Shown here one piece after another: positions 8,670 to 18,016 of a stretch of DNA of 64,000 nt (positions within the stretch are counted from its first letter, which is position 1; the number at the start of each line of letters is the position of its first letter). The notes under the pieces were generated by a model. It was not told the origin of the DNA. It ran no database searches and was given only the letters and a program-made list of their open reading frames with translations. The DNA is from Parerythrobacter jejuensis (lineage in GTDB: Bacteria; Pseudomonadota; Alphaproteobacteria; Sphingomonadales; Sphingomonadaceae): the NCBI RefSeq assembly GCF_039536765.1, contig NZ_BAAAZF010000001.1:1984001-2048000 (forward strand). The letters run 5' to 3'. Both the position numbers and the translations under genes were made by a program.

Positions 8670-10592
8670 ATGAGTGCACGACCAGACACCCCGCTTCTCG
8701 ATACGATCCACTATCCTGCCGACCTGCGCAAACTGGCGCCGGAACAGCTGCGCCAGCTGGCAGACGAGCTGCGAGCGGAGATGATCAGTGCGGTCGGCAC
8801 CACAGGCGGCCATCTTGGCTCGGGCCTCGGCGTTGTCGAGCTAACGGCTGCAATCCACTATGTCTTTAATACGCCGGACGACCGGCTGATCTGGGATGTC
8901 GGCCATCAATGCTACCCGCATAAGATCCTGACCGGGCGTCGCGACCGGATCAGAACCTTGCGCCAGGGCGGGGGCCTTAGCGGATTCACCAAGCGTAGCG
9001 AAAGCGAGTATGATCCGTTCGGCGCGGCGCACAGCTCTACTTCGATATCGGCAGGTCTTGGCTTCGCTGTCGCGAACAAGCTGAACGACAAGCCGGGCAA
9101 GGCGATCGCGGTGATTGGCGATGGCGCGATGAGCGCGGGCATGGCCTATGAGGCGATGAACAATGCCGAACAGGCCGGCAACCGCCTGATCGTGATCCTC
9201 AATGACAATGATATGTCGATCGCGCCTCCGGTTGGGGGTTTGTCCGGCTATCTGGCGCGCCTGATCTCCAGCAGCGAGTATCTCGGCTTGCGCAGCCTTG
9301 CCTCCAAGATGACGGCCAAGCTGAGCCGCCGGGTCCACAAGTCGCTCGGCAAGGCCGAGGAATATACCCGCGGGATGGTCACCGGCGGGACATTGTTTGA
9401 AGAGCTCGGCTTCTATTACGTAGGCCCGATTGATGGCCACAATCTCGACCATCTGATTCCGGTCTTGGAAAATGTGCGCGACGCCGAAGAGGGCCCGATC
9501 CTGATCCATGTCCGTACGGTGAAGGGTAAGGGTTACGAGCCAGCCGAAGCCAGCGCTGACAAATATCATGGTGTCGCCAAATTCGACGTCGTGACAGGCA
9601 AGCAGAACAAGCCCAGCGGTGGTCCGCCGGCTTATCAGAACGTGTTTGGTGAAACGCTGGCCAAGCTGGCCGATACCGATCCGCGCATCTGCGCGATTAC
9701 GGCGGCAATGCCGAGCGGGACGGGCGTCGACAAATTCGCCAAGGCGCATCCTGATCGTGCCTTCGACGTGGGCATTGCCGAACAGCATGGCGTGACGTTC
9801 GCGGCGGGCCTTGCTGCGCAGGGCATGCGGCCATTTGCTGCGATCTATTCGACGTTCCTGCAACGTGCTTACGATCAGGTGGTGCACGATGTCGCGATCC
9901 AGAACCTGCCGGTCCGGTTTGCAATTGATCGTGCGGGCCTCGTCGGGGCGGATGGTTCGACCCATGCGGGTTCGTTTGACATCACGTATCTTGCCACCTT
10001 GCCCAATTTCGTTGTCATGGCGGCAGCTGACGAAGTCGAGCTGGTCCATATGACCTACACCGCTGTCGAGCATGATGAGGGGCCGATCGCCCTGCGCTAT
10101 CCGCGTGGTGGCGGGATCGGCCTCGATTTGCCGGAGACGCCTGAGAAGCTGGAGATTGGCAAAGGCCGGATCGTGCGCGAGGGATCGAAGGTTGCCATCC
10201 TCAGCCTTGGCACGCGTTTGGAAGAGGCGCGCAAGGCAGCAGATCAGCTGGATGCCAAAGGCCTCAGCACTACTGTTGCCGACCTGCGTTTTGCCAAGCC
10301 TCTCGATACAGACTTGATTGATCGCCTGATGAAGACCCACGAAGTCGTCATTACAGTCGAGGAAGGCAGCATTGGTGGTCTCGGTGCGCATGTGTTGACC
10401 CATGCCAGCGACACGGGGCTTACCGACGGCGGGCTGAAAATCCGTACCTTGCGCTTGCCCGACAGTTTCATCGAACAGGATTCGCCGGACAAACAATATG
10501 ACGAAGCGGGCCTCAATGCGCCGCAGATTGTCGATACGGTGCTGAAGGCGTTGCGGCACAACAGTGCAGGCGTGGAAGAGGCGCGCGCCTGA
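8670..10592 (+). CDS. dxs: 1-deoxy-D-xylulose-5-phosphate synthase
   Basis: First enzyme of the MEP isoprenoid pathway: thiamine-diphosphate-dependent condensation of pyruvate and glyceraldehyde 3-phosphate. The 640-residue protein has the usual order of domains. The ThDP site includes [15 protein letters not shown]-like sequence ([18 protein letters not shown]) and [17 protein letters not shown]; the pyrimidine domain includes [17 protein letters not shown]; a transketolase C domain follows ([13 protein letters not shown]). The ATG at 8670 begins [20 protein letters not shown], which fits the family. It supplies carotenoid, quinone and hopanoid precursors. Confidence 0.97.
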   Translation: MSARPDTPLLDTIHYPADLRKLAPEQLRQLADELRAEMISAVGTTGGHLGSGLGVVELTAAIHYVFNTPDDRLIWDVGHQCYPHKILTGRRDRIRTLRQGGGLSGFTKRSESEYDPFGAAHSSTSISAGLGFAVANKLNDKPGKAIAVIGDGAMSAGMAYEAMNNAEQAGNRLIVILNDNDMSIAPPVGGLSGYLARLISSSEYLGLRSLASKMTAKLSRRVHKSLGKAEEYTRGMVTGGTLFEELGFYYVGPIDGHNLDHLIPVLENVRDAEEGPILIHVRTVKGKGYEPAEASADKYHGVAKFDVVTGKQNKPSGGPPAYQNVFGETLAKLADTDPRICAITAAMPSGTGVDKFAKAHPDRAFDVGIAEQHGVTFAAGLAAQGMRPFAAIYSTFLQRAYDQVVHDVAIQNLPVRFAIDRAGLVGADGSTHAGSFDITYLATLPNFVVMAAADEVELVHMTYTAVEHDEGPIALRYPRGGGIGLDLPETPEKLEIGKGRIVREGSKVAILSLGTRLEEARKAADQLDAKGLSTTVADLRFAKPLDTDLIDRLMKTHEVVITVEEGSIGGLGAHVLTHASDTGLTDGGLKIRTLRLPDSFIEQDSPDKQYDEAGLNAPQIVDTVLKALRHNSAGVEEARA

Positions 10593-10605
10593 CGGGAGCA
10601 AGGCC

Positions 10606-11418
10606 GTGGCCAAGTTTCTCCTGATCCCGCTTATCGCATATTGCCTGATTGTAGCAGCGCTTGTCCTCTCCCAGCGTCATTTCCTCTACCCTGCTCCTCC
10701 CGCAGGCGGCGGTGTGCCCATCGGTTTCACGGCGATCGAGTATCCTACCAGCGACGGGCTGACCCTTCGGGCGGGATACCGTGCAGCGGCTCCGGACAGG
10801 CCAACGATCGTCTATTTCCATGGCAATGGAGCGGACTGGCAGTCCAGTGTCGTTGCAACCGATCGCCTGGTTCCCGCCGGCTATGGTGTGCTTGCTGCCG
10901 AATATCGCGGCTATCAAGGCAATCCGGGCAACCCCAGCGAAAAGGGGCTATACTCTGACGGACGCGCTGCGATTGCATGGCTACAACAGCAAGGCGTCGA
11001 CCGGAGCAATCTGGTCATGATCGGCAATTCGATTGGCGGCGGTGTTGCAACGCAAATGGCGAGCGAGGGCGCGGCAGCAGCCCTTGTGCTGATTTCTCCC
11101 TTCAACAGTCTCAGCCAGCTGGTAGCTGAGAAGATGCCTTGGTTGCCGACATCATTGCTGCTCCGGGATCACTACCGCAACGACCAAAAGCTTGCGGAGA
11201 TCGATGCTCCAATTCTTATCCTGCACGGGGATGCGGACACTCTGATACCGGTCGGTCACGCCAGGCAGCTGGCGGCGACGAACAACGCGGCGCAGCTCGA
11301 GATATTTCCTGGCGCCGGACACGATTTGGCATGGCAGGACAGTGCGGAGCGCCGGGTCCTGGACTTTCTAAACGGGAATGCTGGGAAGCTTACTGCCCTG
11401 GAGAACCCGTCGGAATAA
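10606..11418 (+). CDS. Membrane-anchored alpha/beta hydrolase (BEM46/ABHD13-like)
   Basis: A 270-residue serine hydrolase. One N-terminal membrane segment (LLIPLIAYCLIVAALVL) precedes the alpha/beta fold. Visible catalytic elements are the oxyanion region FHGNGADWQSS, the nucleophile elbow GNSIGGG, the acid region LHGDADTLIPV and the final His in GAGHDLAW. I chose GTG at 10606 (MAKFLLIPLIAY) because GGAG lies about 8 nt upstream and the frame starts directly with the membrane segment; a further in-frame GTG at 10564 would overlap dxs. The 3' end overlaps the convergent thioesterase gene by 29 nt. The natural substrate is unknown. Confidence 0.82.
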   Translation: MAKFLLIPLIAYCLIVAALVLSQRHFLYPAPPAGGGVPIGFTAIEYPTSDGLTLRAGYRAAAPDRPTIVYFHGNGADWQSSVVATDRLVPAGYGVLAAEYRGYQGNPGNPSEKGLYSDGRAAIAWLQQQGVDRSNLVMIGNSIGGGVATQMASEGAAAALVLISPFNSLSQLVAEKMPWLPTSLLLRDHYRNDQKLAEIDAPILILHGDADTLIPVGHARQLAATNNAAQLEIFPGAGHDLAWQDSAERRVLDFLNGNAGKLTALENPSE

Positions 11419-11842
11419 CCGTCGCCTGAGCGACCGCGACCCGCTTTGGAGCGTCCCCTTCGCTTTCACTCCAGACGTCCGCGCGCACGATGACCTGTTT
11501 GCGCCCTGCTTTCACCACCGTTCCCTTCGCGCGCAATTGCTCGCCCACGGCAGGGGCAAGGAAATTGATCAGATAGGAACCGGTCACAACGTCGCCCGCC
11601 GCGCTCGCTGCGGCCCAGGCGCAAGCATTGTCGGCCATCAGCCCCACCACTGCCCCATGTGCGAAACCATGATGCTGGGTCAGTTCCTCTCGCAGGGGGA
11701 GCAGCAATTCGGATTCGCCCTCCCAGACAGTAATCGGTTCGACCCCAAGCCAGCGGGTGAAGCCGGATTTCCGGACAGCAACCCGTTTCATATATTCGAT
11801 GGATTGTTCGGGGCTTTGGAAGCGTTCGTGGGGCGTTGACAT
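11390..11842 (-). CDS. PaaI-type hotdog thioesterase
   Basis: A 150-residue hotdog-fold protein of the PaaI/4HBT group, which hydrolyses acyl-CoA thioesters. The family core is seen in LTQHHGFAHGAVVGLMADNACAWAA, where the HGFAHGG-like segment carries the active-site His/Asp region, and in the strands GSYLINFLAPAVGEQLRAKGTVVKAGRK. GGAG lies about 6 nt before the ATG. It is divergent from an HxlR regulator, with a perfect 17-bp inverted repeat between them only 14 nt from this start, so it is probably the regulator's target. The substrate acyl-CoA is not known. Confidence 0.85.
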   Translation of the reverse strand: MSTPHERFQSPEQSIEYMKRVAVRKSGFTRWLGVEPITVWEGESELLLPLREELTQHHGFAHGAVVGLMADNACAWAAASAAGDVVTGSYLINFLAPAVGEQLRAKGTVVKAGRKQVIVRADVWSESEGDAPKRVAVAQATVIPTGSPGQ

Positions 11843-11855
11843 GGTGATCTCCTAA

Positions 11856-11872
11856 AGTCTGTAAAACAGACT
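11856..11872. promoter_or_regulatory. Perfect inverted repeat, likely HxlR operator
   Basis: AGTCTGT-AAA-ACAGACT is a perfect 7-bp inverted repeat with a 3-nt A-rich centre. It lies between the divergent thioesterase (start 11842) and HxlR regulator (start 11921). HxlR proteins bind short dyads as dimers next to their own gene, so this is the best candidate operator for both. Confidence 0.7.
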
Positions 11873-11920
11873 AATGCATCTTGCCATGTGCCTTGGCAAG
11901 CGCGATATGCTGAAGAGCCT

Positions 11921-12268
11921 ATGAAATCCTACACGCCCTCCCGCTCTCCATGCCCGATTGGCCGTGCGTCACGCGTGTTGGGCGATCGCTGGGCGATCCT
12001 GATTGTGCGAGAGGCCTTCCTGGGGGCCGAACGCTTCGAGCATTTCATGGATCGGCTGACCGTGAGCCGGGCCTCGCTTACATCGCGATTGACGATGCTG
12101 GTGGAGGCCGGTGTGCTGCAACGGGAGCCGCCTACCGGCAAACGGGCGCTGTATCGATTGACGGAGGCAGGACGGGCCTTGGAGCCCGTTTTCGGTGCAA
12201 TGGCACTGTGGAGTGGGGAGCACTTGTTCCCCGAAGGACAGCCTCCCAAATCCTGGGACCAAGCCTGA
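11921..12268 (+). CDS. HxlR-family transcriptional regulator
   Basis: A 115-residue MarR-like winged-helix protein of the HxlR group. It has the expected N-terminal Cys (RSPCPIGRASRVLGDRWAIL), the recognition helix region RFEHFMDRLTVSRASLTSRL and the wing LQREPPTGKRALYRLTEAGRAL. HxlR members often sense oxidation or aldehydes through this Cys. The ATG at 11921 is preferred over upstream in-frame starts because it begins the conserved region. It abuts the convergent NnrU gene (no gap) and faces the thioesterase gene over a perfect dyad. Confidence 0.9.
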   Translation: MKSYTPSRSPCPIGRASRVLGDRWAILIVREAFLGAERFEHFMDRLTVSRASLTSRLTMLVEAGVLQREPPTGKRALYRLTEAGRALEPVFGAMALWSGEHLFPEGQPPKSWDQA

Positions 12269-12958
12269 TCAGCCCATCCAGCGCCATAGGCCTGCCGCCA
12301 CGTTGCCCAGGGGCATATGCAACCAGGACAATCCGAACCACGCGATTGCGCCGATCAGCCAGGTGACGAATCCAACGCTGGCAAAACCTGAGATGCGCGG
12401 CCAATAGCTCGTCTGGCCCTCCCACACATGCCAAGCCTCACCCATCAGTTGCTCTTTCTTCGCATCTTGCAGCTTTGCCCCGACCAGCGCCATTACCAGC
12501 ACCGCGAGCGAAACCACGACGGTTCGTTCCGTGGGAGCCGCGACAATATGGGCGATGGCCCACAGAGCGAAGGCCCACATCATCGGATGGCGGGTGATGG
12601 TGAAAACCCCTTGCGGAGCCGCGCGTGCCGCGTCCTCGGCCCCTGGTGCGCCCAGGGCGGGGTTCTTGGGCGTCATCGAACCAACCAGCAATACCATCGC
12701 GATCAGGGTGATCGCAGAAGCAACAATCCAGCTCGGGCCGGTAAAGCCGCCCGCCCATAATACGCTGGGCGTTTCGATCGCGGTGAATGCAAAATACATC
12801 CAGACCATCGAGGCCAGCACAATAACGCTGTAGACAGCCTGGAAGCCGGTCTCGCCAAGAATGCCGACCATCGGCGCGCGTAATGGATGCGACATCACGA
12901 AATGCGCGCCAACAAAGGTCACGCTTGCAGCGATCAACGATAGCAATGCAGAATCCAT
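12269..12958 (-). CDS. NnrU family membrane protein
   Basis: A 229-residue polytopic protein of the NnrU family. It has five or six membrane segments, among them LLSLIAASVTFVGAHFVMSH and AVYSVIVLASMVWMYFAF, and the conserved middle GVFTITRHPMMWAFALWAIAHI, shared with isoprenylcysteine methyltransferase-like proteins. NnrU was named from nitric-oxide reduction clusters, but many members, like this one, have no denitrification genes nearby and their reaction is unknown. The ATG at 12958 has GGGAGAGG upstream; a GTG one codon earlier is possible. Confidence 0.85.
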   Translation of the reverse strand: MDSALLSLIAASVTFVGAHFVMSHPLRAPMVGILGETGFQAVYSVIVLASMVWMYFAFTAIETPSVLWAGGFTGPSWIVASAITLIAMVLLVGSMTPKNPALGAPGAEDAARAAPQGVFTITRHPMMWAFALWAIAHIVAAPTERTVVVSLAVLVMALVGAKLQDAKKEQLMGEAWHVWEGQTSYWPRISGFASVGFVTWLIGAIAWFGLSWLHMPLGNVAAGLWRWMG

Positions 12959-13014
12959 CACACCTCTCCCTCAGCGATGAATTTAAGTAGCATATTGCAA
13001 CTTATCTGCAAGAC

Positions 13015-13512
13015 TTATTCGATATCGAGCAGTTCCACCTTGAACATCAGCGTCGCTCCTCCCGGGATAGGGCCCTTGCCGCGCGGGCCGTAAGCGAGAT
13101 CGGCCGGAGCCGCGATTTCAATCGTATCGCCCACAGCCATTTTGGGAATCGCAACCTGCCACGCCTTGACCAAGCGCCCGAGTGGGAAGGTAACCGGCTT
13201 GCCCGAAGCATAGGAGCTGTCGAACTCGGTCCCGTCGATGAAACTGCCGGTGTAGTGAACGGTTACCCGGTCCCGCAGGCTGGGGCGCTTCCCGGCGCCG
13301 CTCCCGGAGATATAGCGCCAGCGCAGATTACGTGCCTCATGCCGCCAGCCATCGCTTTGCTTGAGGCTGGCCAGCGCAGCCTGCTGGCGATTGTGCCACG
13401 CGGTGTCCTGCGAATAGTCGGGCGGAGCCTCCTGCGCGAATGCAGCGGCGGCGACCGCGACACCCGCCAGGCCCAGCGACACAAACACGCTCGTGGGAGG
13501 TTTACCAGTCAT
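13015..13512 (-). CDS. Secreted FKBP-type peptidyl-prolyl isomerase
   Basis: A 165-residue protein with an N-terminal signal sequence (SVFVSLGLAGVAVAAAAFAQ) and a C-terminal FKBP domain: DRVTVHYTGSFIDGTEFDSS, then VPIPKM-like VAIPKMAVGDTIEIAAPADL, AYGPRGKGPIPGGATLMFKV. The enzyme accelerates cis-trans isomerisation of Xaa-Pro bonds in the periplasm. The ATG at 13512 lies inside the end of the upstream amidohydrolase gene (11-nt overlap), so it is coupled to a peptide-use operon, which suits a proline-related job. The open frame extends far upstream but that part is shadow sequence. Confidence 0.9.
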   Translation of the reverse strand: MTGKPPTSVFVSLGLAGVAVAAAAFAQEAPPDYSQDTAWHNRQQAALASLKQSDGWRHEARNLRWRYISGSGAGKRPSLRDRVTVHYTGSFIDGTEFDSSYASGKPVTFPLGRLVKAWQVAIPKMAVGDTIEIAAPADLAYGPRGKGPIPGGATLMFKVELLDIE

Positions 13513-14794
13513 AGGCTTTGGGCAGCTTGCTTTCGTCCAGATTTCTGTAGCGCTCGCGCAGGCGGGTCTGGTGATTGTCACGCGGTTGCTCGACTCCGTC
13601 GATGAACACCCGGACGGGCGCAGAAGAAAGCTCCAGCGGATCACCATCCCAGATGACCACGTCTCCGGCAGCGCCCGGTGCAAGCACGCCAAAGCGGCCG
13701 CCGAACCCGGCAATCTCGGCCGGTGCGGATGTGATGGTTGCCAGTGCCTGGCCCCACGAGAGGCCGGCTGCCCCCGGGATCTTTCCCAGAGCGACAAAAT
13801 TGCCTGCAAATTGCGGGGCATTGCGCGGTTGTTCGATCCCGTTGGTCAGCCCGCCAATCGCCACCTTAACCCCGGCCTTCACCATGCGGCCAACATTGCT
13901 TTGTGTCGCGGCGAGCTCTTCGAAGCTCTCTGGCAAGTTGTCGATTGGATCGGCAATGACCGGCACGCCGGCGGCAGCGATTTCGTTCGCCACCAGCCAG
14001 CCTTCGCTCGCACCCACCAGCACCAGCTTGAGGCGTGAATACTGCGTCTTCAGCTTGAGGGCGTTGCGAATGTCCGAGGCACGCTCGACCGCGAGATACA
14101 GGGACTGTTCGCCTGACAAAACCGCCCCCAGTGCCTTGGCATCGGCGGATGTCAGCTGCGCATCATCGCCATCCCACCGGCCGGCTGCATAGTTGCGCGC
14201 CTCGCGGAATGCATTGTCGAGCTCGGCATAGGTTGCTGTACGGCTGCTACCCGCGATGCGCGCGCCGAATTCACCCAGCGCCACCATCTGGAACGCACGT
14301 GGCTTCACGACCATATCGGGGTCGGCCCCCAGATCGACGATGGCGCCCTGGCCGCCAAAGATCGTGCTGGAAGGGCGCGAGAAGATGCTAGCCCGCGTCA
14401 CCCCGCCTGCGCGATTGATGGCGATGTGTTGAGAGGAGGGGTTGAGGGCCCGTGTCACATCCAAAGCTGCGCTGAAGGCGCTGCCGCCAGCGGCCTGGTC
14501 GTTGCTCGATCCGACCGCGCCCACATCCCACAGGCCAAGCGTGGTTGCTGCAGCAAACATGCCTGGTGTGACCCATGTGCCGGTACCGTCGATGACAGGC
14601 ATACCCGCCGGGGCCTCGACACCTGCACCAGCGGCAACCACACGGCCACCGCGGACCACAACGCTGGCATTCTGGATCGGCTCGCTGCCGTCGCCGGTCG
14701 CGACGGTGGCGTTGGTGATGACGACGTCTTGCGCAGCCGCCGGAACCGCAGCCAAAGCGAAAGCGGAGACTGCAAGGGATAGAACACGCTTCAT
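13502..14794 (-). CDS. Secreted amidohydrolase-fold protein lacking metal ligands
   Basis: A 430-residue protein with a signal peptide (MKRVLSLAVSAFALAAVPAA) and the flanking beta-sandwich and barrel pattern of the amidohydrolase superfamily (DVVITNATVATGDGSEPIQN, later LAPGAAGDVVIWDGDPLELS). At the place where active members have HxH after TPG (PGLIDxHxH) it reads TPGMFAAATTLGLWDVG, with no His. The late Asp ligand region reads VKVAIGGLTNG without Asp. It is therefore probably not a metal-dependent hydrolase but a structural or substrate-binding partner. Its start overlaps the stop of the preceding active homologue by 4 nt, suggesting equal dosage and a complex. Confidence is high for the fold, moderate for loss of activity. 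Confidence 0.85.
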   Translation of the reverse strand: MKRVLSLAVSAFALAAVPAAAQDVVITNATVATGDGSEPIQNASVVVRGGRVVAAGAGVEAPAGMPVIDGTGTWVTPGMFAAATTLGLWDVGAVGSSNDQAAGGSAFSAALDVTRALNPSSQHIAINRAGGVTRASIFSRPSSTIFGGQGAIVDLGADPDMVVKPRAFQMVALGEFGARIAGSSRTATYAELDNAFREARNYAAGRWDGDDAQLTSADAKALGAVLSGEQSLYLAVERASDIRNALKLKTQYSRLKLVLVGASEGWLVANEIAAAGVPVIADPIDNLPESFEELAATQSNVGRMVKAGVKVAIGGLTNGIEQPRNAPQFAGNFVALGKIPGAAGLSWGQALATITSAPAEIAGFGGRFGVLAPGAAGDVVIWDGDPLELSSAPVRVFIDGVEQPRDNHQTRLRERYRNLDESKLPKAYDW

Positions 14795-16173
14795 TTCACG
14801 TCTCCTTCACCGGGCTGGCCGAGCTCGAAATCGCTTACCGGGCGGCGCTTCCGGTCCAGTGCATCATACATCAGCGCGCCATCGATCCAGACCTTCTCGG
14901 GCCGCGAATAGACACTCAGCGGATTGCCGTTCCACAATACGACATCGGCCATCTTGCCGTTCTCGAGGCTGCCGGTCATGTCGTCGATGCCCATCGCCTT
15001 TGCCGCGTTGAGCGTGATCCATCCGATTGCGGTCGCATCGCTAATCTCGATGCCCATCCGGCGACCTGCAGCAAGTGCCTTTGCCGCCTCCTGGTTCAGG
15101 CGCTGGATTTCCTTGTCGCTATCGGAGTGGATGACAACGCAGGCGCCTTCTTGCTGGAGCAGGCCTGCGTTCTCGGGAATGCCATCATAGCTCTCCATCT
15201 TGAAGCCGTACCAATCGGCCCAGATTGCACTACACACGCCATTTGCCTTGAGCAGATCGCCGATCTTGTAGGCTTCTACAGCGTGGTGGAAGGCCGAAAC
15301 CTTGTATCCCATCTCCTTGGCCATATCCATCACCAGCGCCATCTCGTCGGCGCGATAGCAGTGATTATGGACGAGGATTTCGCCGTCCAGGACACCCTTG
15401 AGGGTTTCTTTGCCCAGATCGCGTTTCTTGCCATCATAGGCTTGGGCATCAAGCCATGTCTGTCGGTTGACTGCAAAATTGCCCATCCGGGTCGATGGCT
15501 TGCGTCCGCGGTTGCCGTAGACTCTCTTCGGGTTTTCGCCGCAGGCCATTTTGAAGCCATAGGGCGCCCCGGGGAACTTCATGCCCTGAACCGTCCGGCT
15601 ATAGACATTCTTCAGCGTGACCGCGCGACCGCCCATCAAATTGGCGGAGCCGGGCAGGATTTGCAGGCTGGTGATGCCACCATTGGCTAGCGCGCGGCTG
15701 AAACCGGGATCCTGCGGCCAGACCGAATGCTCGGTCCAGACATCAGGCGTTGTCGGCGCGGTCGCTTCGTTGCCATCGCCATGGGCAGGAACGCTCGGCG
15801 AGGGATAGTCGCCCAAATGGCTGTGGATGTCGATGATGCCGGGCGTCACGAACTTTCCGGTGCCATCGATGCTCGTATAGCCTGCAGGGATCGGCAGGCT
15901 TGCATCGCCAACACCGACCACTTCGCCATCGGTGAACAGCACAGTCCCATTCTCGATCCGGCCGCCTTTGCCATCAAAAATGGTCGCTCCGACCAGCGCT
16001 GTTGGCACGCCCGGATAGCGTTCATAGGTCGACGGGAAGGGCACCCCCGTATCCGCCCGTTCGCCGGATACGCTCGAAGACGCGCTCTTGGTCTCTTTCG
16101 CTGTACCGGTGGTTGCAGAACATGCGGCAAGCGCGAGAGCGCCCCCGCAAATCAGAAACGCTCTCAATCGCAT
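14791..16173 (-). CDS. Amidohydrolase lipoprotein (possible Xaa-Pro-type peptidase)
   Basis: A 460-residue lipoprotein (MRLRAFLICGGALALAAC, lipobox Cys18) with a complete amidohydrolase set: GIIDIHSHLGD (HxH), LVHNHCYRADEM, SAFHHAVEAY and VIHSDSD with the metal Asp. The C-terminal sandwich is present (GKMADVVLWNGNPLSV). Related bacterial proteins annotated as imidazolonepropionase-like include dipeptidases cutting Xaa-Pro, so peptide hydrolysis is plausible but not proven. Upstream is a POT peptide transporter, downstream a metal-less homologue and an FKBP. Met at 16173 was chosen because it starts the lipoprotein signal; the longer frame overlaps the transporter gene. Confidence 0.88.
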   Translation of the reverse strand: MRLRAFLICGGALALAACSATTGTAKETKSASSSVSGERADTGVPFPSTYERYPGVPTALVGATIFDGKGGRIENGTVLFTDGEVVGVGDASLPIPAGYTSIDGTGKFVTPGIIDIHSHLGDYPSPSVPAHGDGNEATAPTTPDVWTEHSVWPQDPGFSRALANGGITSLQILPGSANLMGGRAVTLKNVYSRTVQGMKFPGAPYGFKMACGENPKRVYGNRGRKPSTRMGNFAVNRQTWLDAQAYDGKKRDLGKETLKGVLDGEILVHNHCYRADEMALVMDMAKEMGYKVSAFHHAVEAYKIGDLLKANGVCSAIWADWYGFKMESYDGIPENAGLLQQEGACVVIHSDSDKEIQRLNQEAAKALAAGRRMGIEISDATAIGWITLNAAKAMGIDDMTGSLENGKMADVVLWNGNPLSVYSRPEKVWIDGALMYDALDRKRRPVSDFELGQPGEGDVK

Positions 16174-16192
16174 AGTCGATGCCCCTACATCA

Positions 16193-17833
16193 TCAGCCGT
16201 TTGGACGGATGCCCGCTTCCTGCGCTTCCAGGCCTGCTTCTGCAAGCCCTTCCAGCGGTGCATCATCCTTCAGCGTGTCGAGATGCATCAGCTTCTTCAC
16301 CAGCGGGCTGACCACCATGACAACCACGCCGATACCGACCGCATACCAGCCGACGGTAGAGTAGACGTCGAGCACCAGCTGCTTGCCGGCTTCTTCGCTC
16401 ACACCTTCCGCGCCCGTTGCCGCGGCGATCAGGCCAGCAGCAAAGTTGCCGGTGGCCGAAGCGAAGAACCAGGTGCCCATGATCAGCGAGGCCATATGGC
16501 CCGGGCTGAGACGGTTCATGGCCGAGAGGCCAACCGGGCTGAGGCACAGTTCGCCAGTTGTGTGCAAGAGGTAGATCAGGAAAATGAAGATCACCGGCGT
16601 CGGCACATTCACCCCGACACTTTCCGCGCCCCACACCAGCACCAGGAAGCCGAGGCCGACCTGGATAACCGCGAGGCCGAATTTCATCGGTGTGCTTGGC
16701 TCTGCGCCTTTGCGCGCCAGCCCCTGCCACAGCATGGCAAAGACTGGAGCCAGCAGCACGATGTAAATCGCATTGATCGACTGGAACATCGATGCGTTCA
16801 CTCCGGCGGTATCGACGTGGCGATCAGTGAACAGGTTGAGCGAGGAGCCCGCCTGCTCGAACAGCGCCCAGAAGACGATCGAGACAAGGATCAGGAACAT
16901 CGCGGCGAAGATGCGGTTGCGCTCTTCAGGCTGCAGCTTGGTCACGGCAATACTGAGCACATAGAGCACCAGGCCGCCACCGAAGACTCCGAGAACGGTG
17001 CCTACCAGTTCCTGATACTGGATCGCCGCCCAGCACAGCGCGACCATGGCAAGACCGGCACCATAGATGCCCCATTCCTTGCCGCCTTTGATCTTTGCGG
17101 GATCTTTCGGTTCACCCTTGCCGAGCAGCAGGGGCTTGCCGATCACAAAGAAGATCAGGCCAACCAGCATCCCGACCCCGGCGAGGCCGAAGCCGTATTC
17201 CCAACCATAGGTCTGGCCAAGATAGCCGCAAATGATCGAGGCGGTCGCGGCGCCGACGTTAATGCCCATGTAGAAGATGGTGTAAGCCGGATCGCGGCGG
17301 ATGTCGGTGCGTGAATAAAGCTGCCCGACGATTACCGAAATATTGGCCTTCAGGAAACCGGAGCCAACGATGATCAGTGCCAGCGCGAGCCAGAACACGT
17401 TGATCATGGGGTCATTCTGACCACCACCGCCTTCAAACGCCATAAAGAAGTGGCCGAAGGTAAGCAGGACGGCGCCAAACAGCACTGCCTTGCGCTGACC
17501 GATATAGCGGTCAGCCAGATAACCGCCGACAACCGGCGTAATGTAGACCAGCGCTGTATAGGCGCCATAGATGATCGAGGCCTCACTGTCAGAAAACAGC
17601 CAGTGCTGCACGAGATAGAAAATCAGCAGCGCGCGCATCCCGTAATAGGAAAAACGCTCCCACATCTCGGCCATGAACAGCAGGAACAGTCCCTTTGGAT
17701 GGCCGATCACTTCCGGCTCTGGTCGCGTGACGAGGAAGACCCCGCCCAGCAGGAATGCGGCGAGTGCCACTACGGCAATCCAGAACGCCCACAACTCGTA
17801 GAGCGAATCGAAAGTGAAGATAAATTCGTGCAT
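16193..17833 (-). CDS. POT/PTR2 family proton-coupled di/tripeptide transporter
   Basis: A 546-residue inner-membrane carrier with 12 or more membrane segments. It carries the POT signature ExxERFSYYG (AEMWERFSYYGMRALLIFYL), a second family motif region around GGYLADRYIGQRKAV, and the late NxxSPVG-like LCLSPVGLSAMNRL. It imports short peptides with protons. It heads the operon of amidohydrolases and FKBP, which fits uptake followed by peptide cleavage, although the amidohydrolases are outside the inner membrane. The ATG at 17833 begins MHEFIFTFDSLYE. It is divergent from the GntR gene at 18017, a candidate regulator. Confidence 0.94.
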   Translation of the reverse strand: MHEFIFTFDSLYELWAFWIAVVALAAFLLGGVFLVTRPEPEVIGHPKGLFLLFMAEMWERFSYYGMRALLIFYLVQHWLFSDSEASIIYGAYTALVYITPVVGGYLADRYIGQRKAVLFGAVLLTFGHFFMAFEGGGGQNDPMINVFWLALALIIVGSGFLKANISVIVGQLYSRTDIRRDPAYTIFYMGINVGAATASIICGYLGQTYGWEYGFGLAGVGMLVGLIFFVIGKPLLLGKGEPKDPAKIKGGKEWGIYGAGLAMVALCWAAIQYQELVGTVLGVFGGGLVLYVLSIAVTKLQPEERNRIFAAMFLILVSIVFWALFEQAGSSLNLFTDRHVDTAGVNASMFQSINAIYIVLLAPVFAMLWQGLARKGAEPSTPMKFGLAVIQVGLGFLVLVWGAESVGVNVPTPVIFIFLIYLLHTTGELCLSPVGLSAMNRLSPGHMASLIMGTWFFASATGNFAAGLIAAATGAEGVSEEAGKQLVLDVYSTVGWYAVGIGVVVMVVSPLVKKLMHLDTLKDDAPLEGLAEAGLEAQEAGIRPNG

Positions 17834-18016
17834 TGGCCTGCGGCCCTCCGACAATTCTTATCGAGCCGCTTGTCCCCCGGCCCTTCCCTGGCGGCGCACC
17901 CTAGCGCCGGATTTCGCGATGTGAAGATATTGTTGCAGTCGAAACCACCTTTATCGAGGCTGAAGCGCGTTGCCTGTCCTTGACCTGCCACGCTGTATTA
18001 TGGCACTGACGCACCT

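Noticed and set aside
16088-17314. 408-residue plus-strand frame opposite the POT transporter
   Set aside because: The minus strand encodes a transporter with the POT signature; the plus frame shows only His/Asp/Arg-rich shadow composition.
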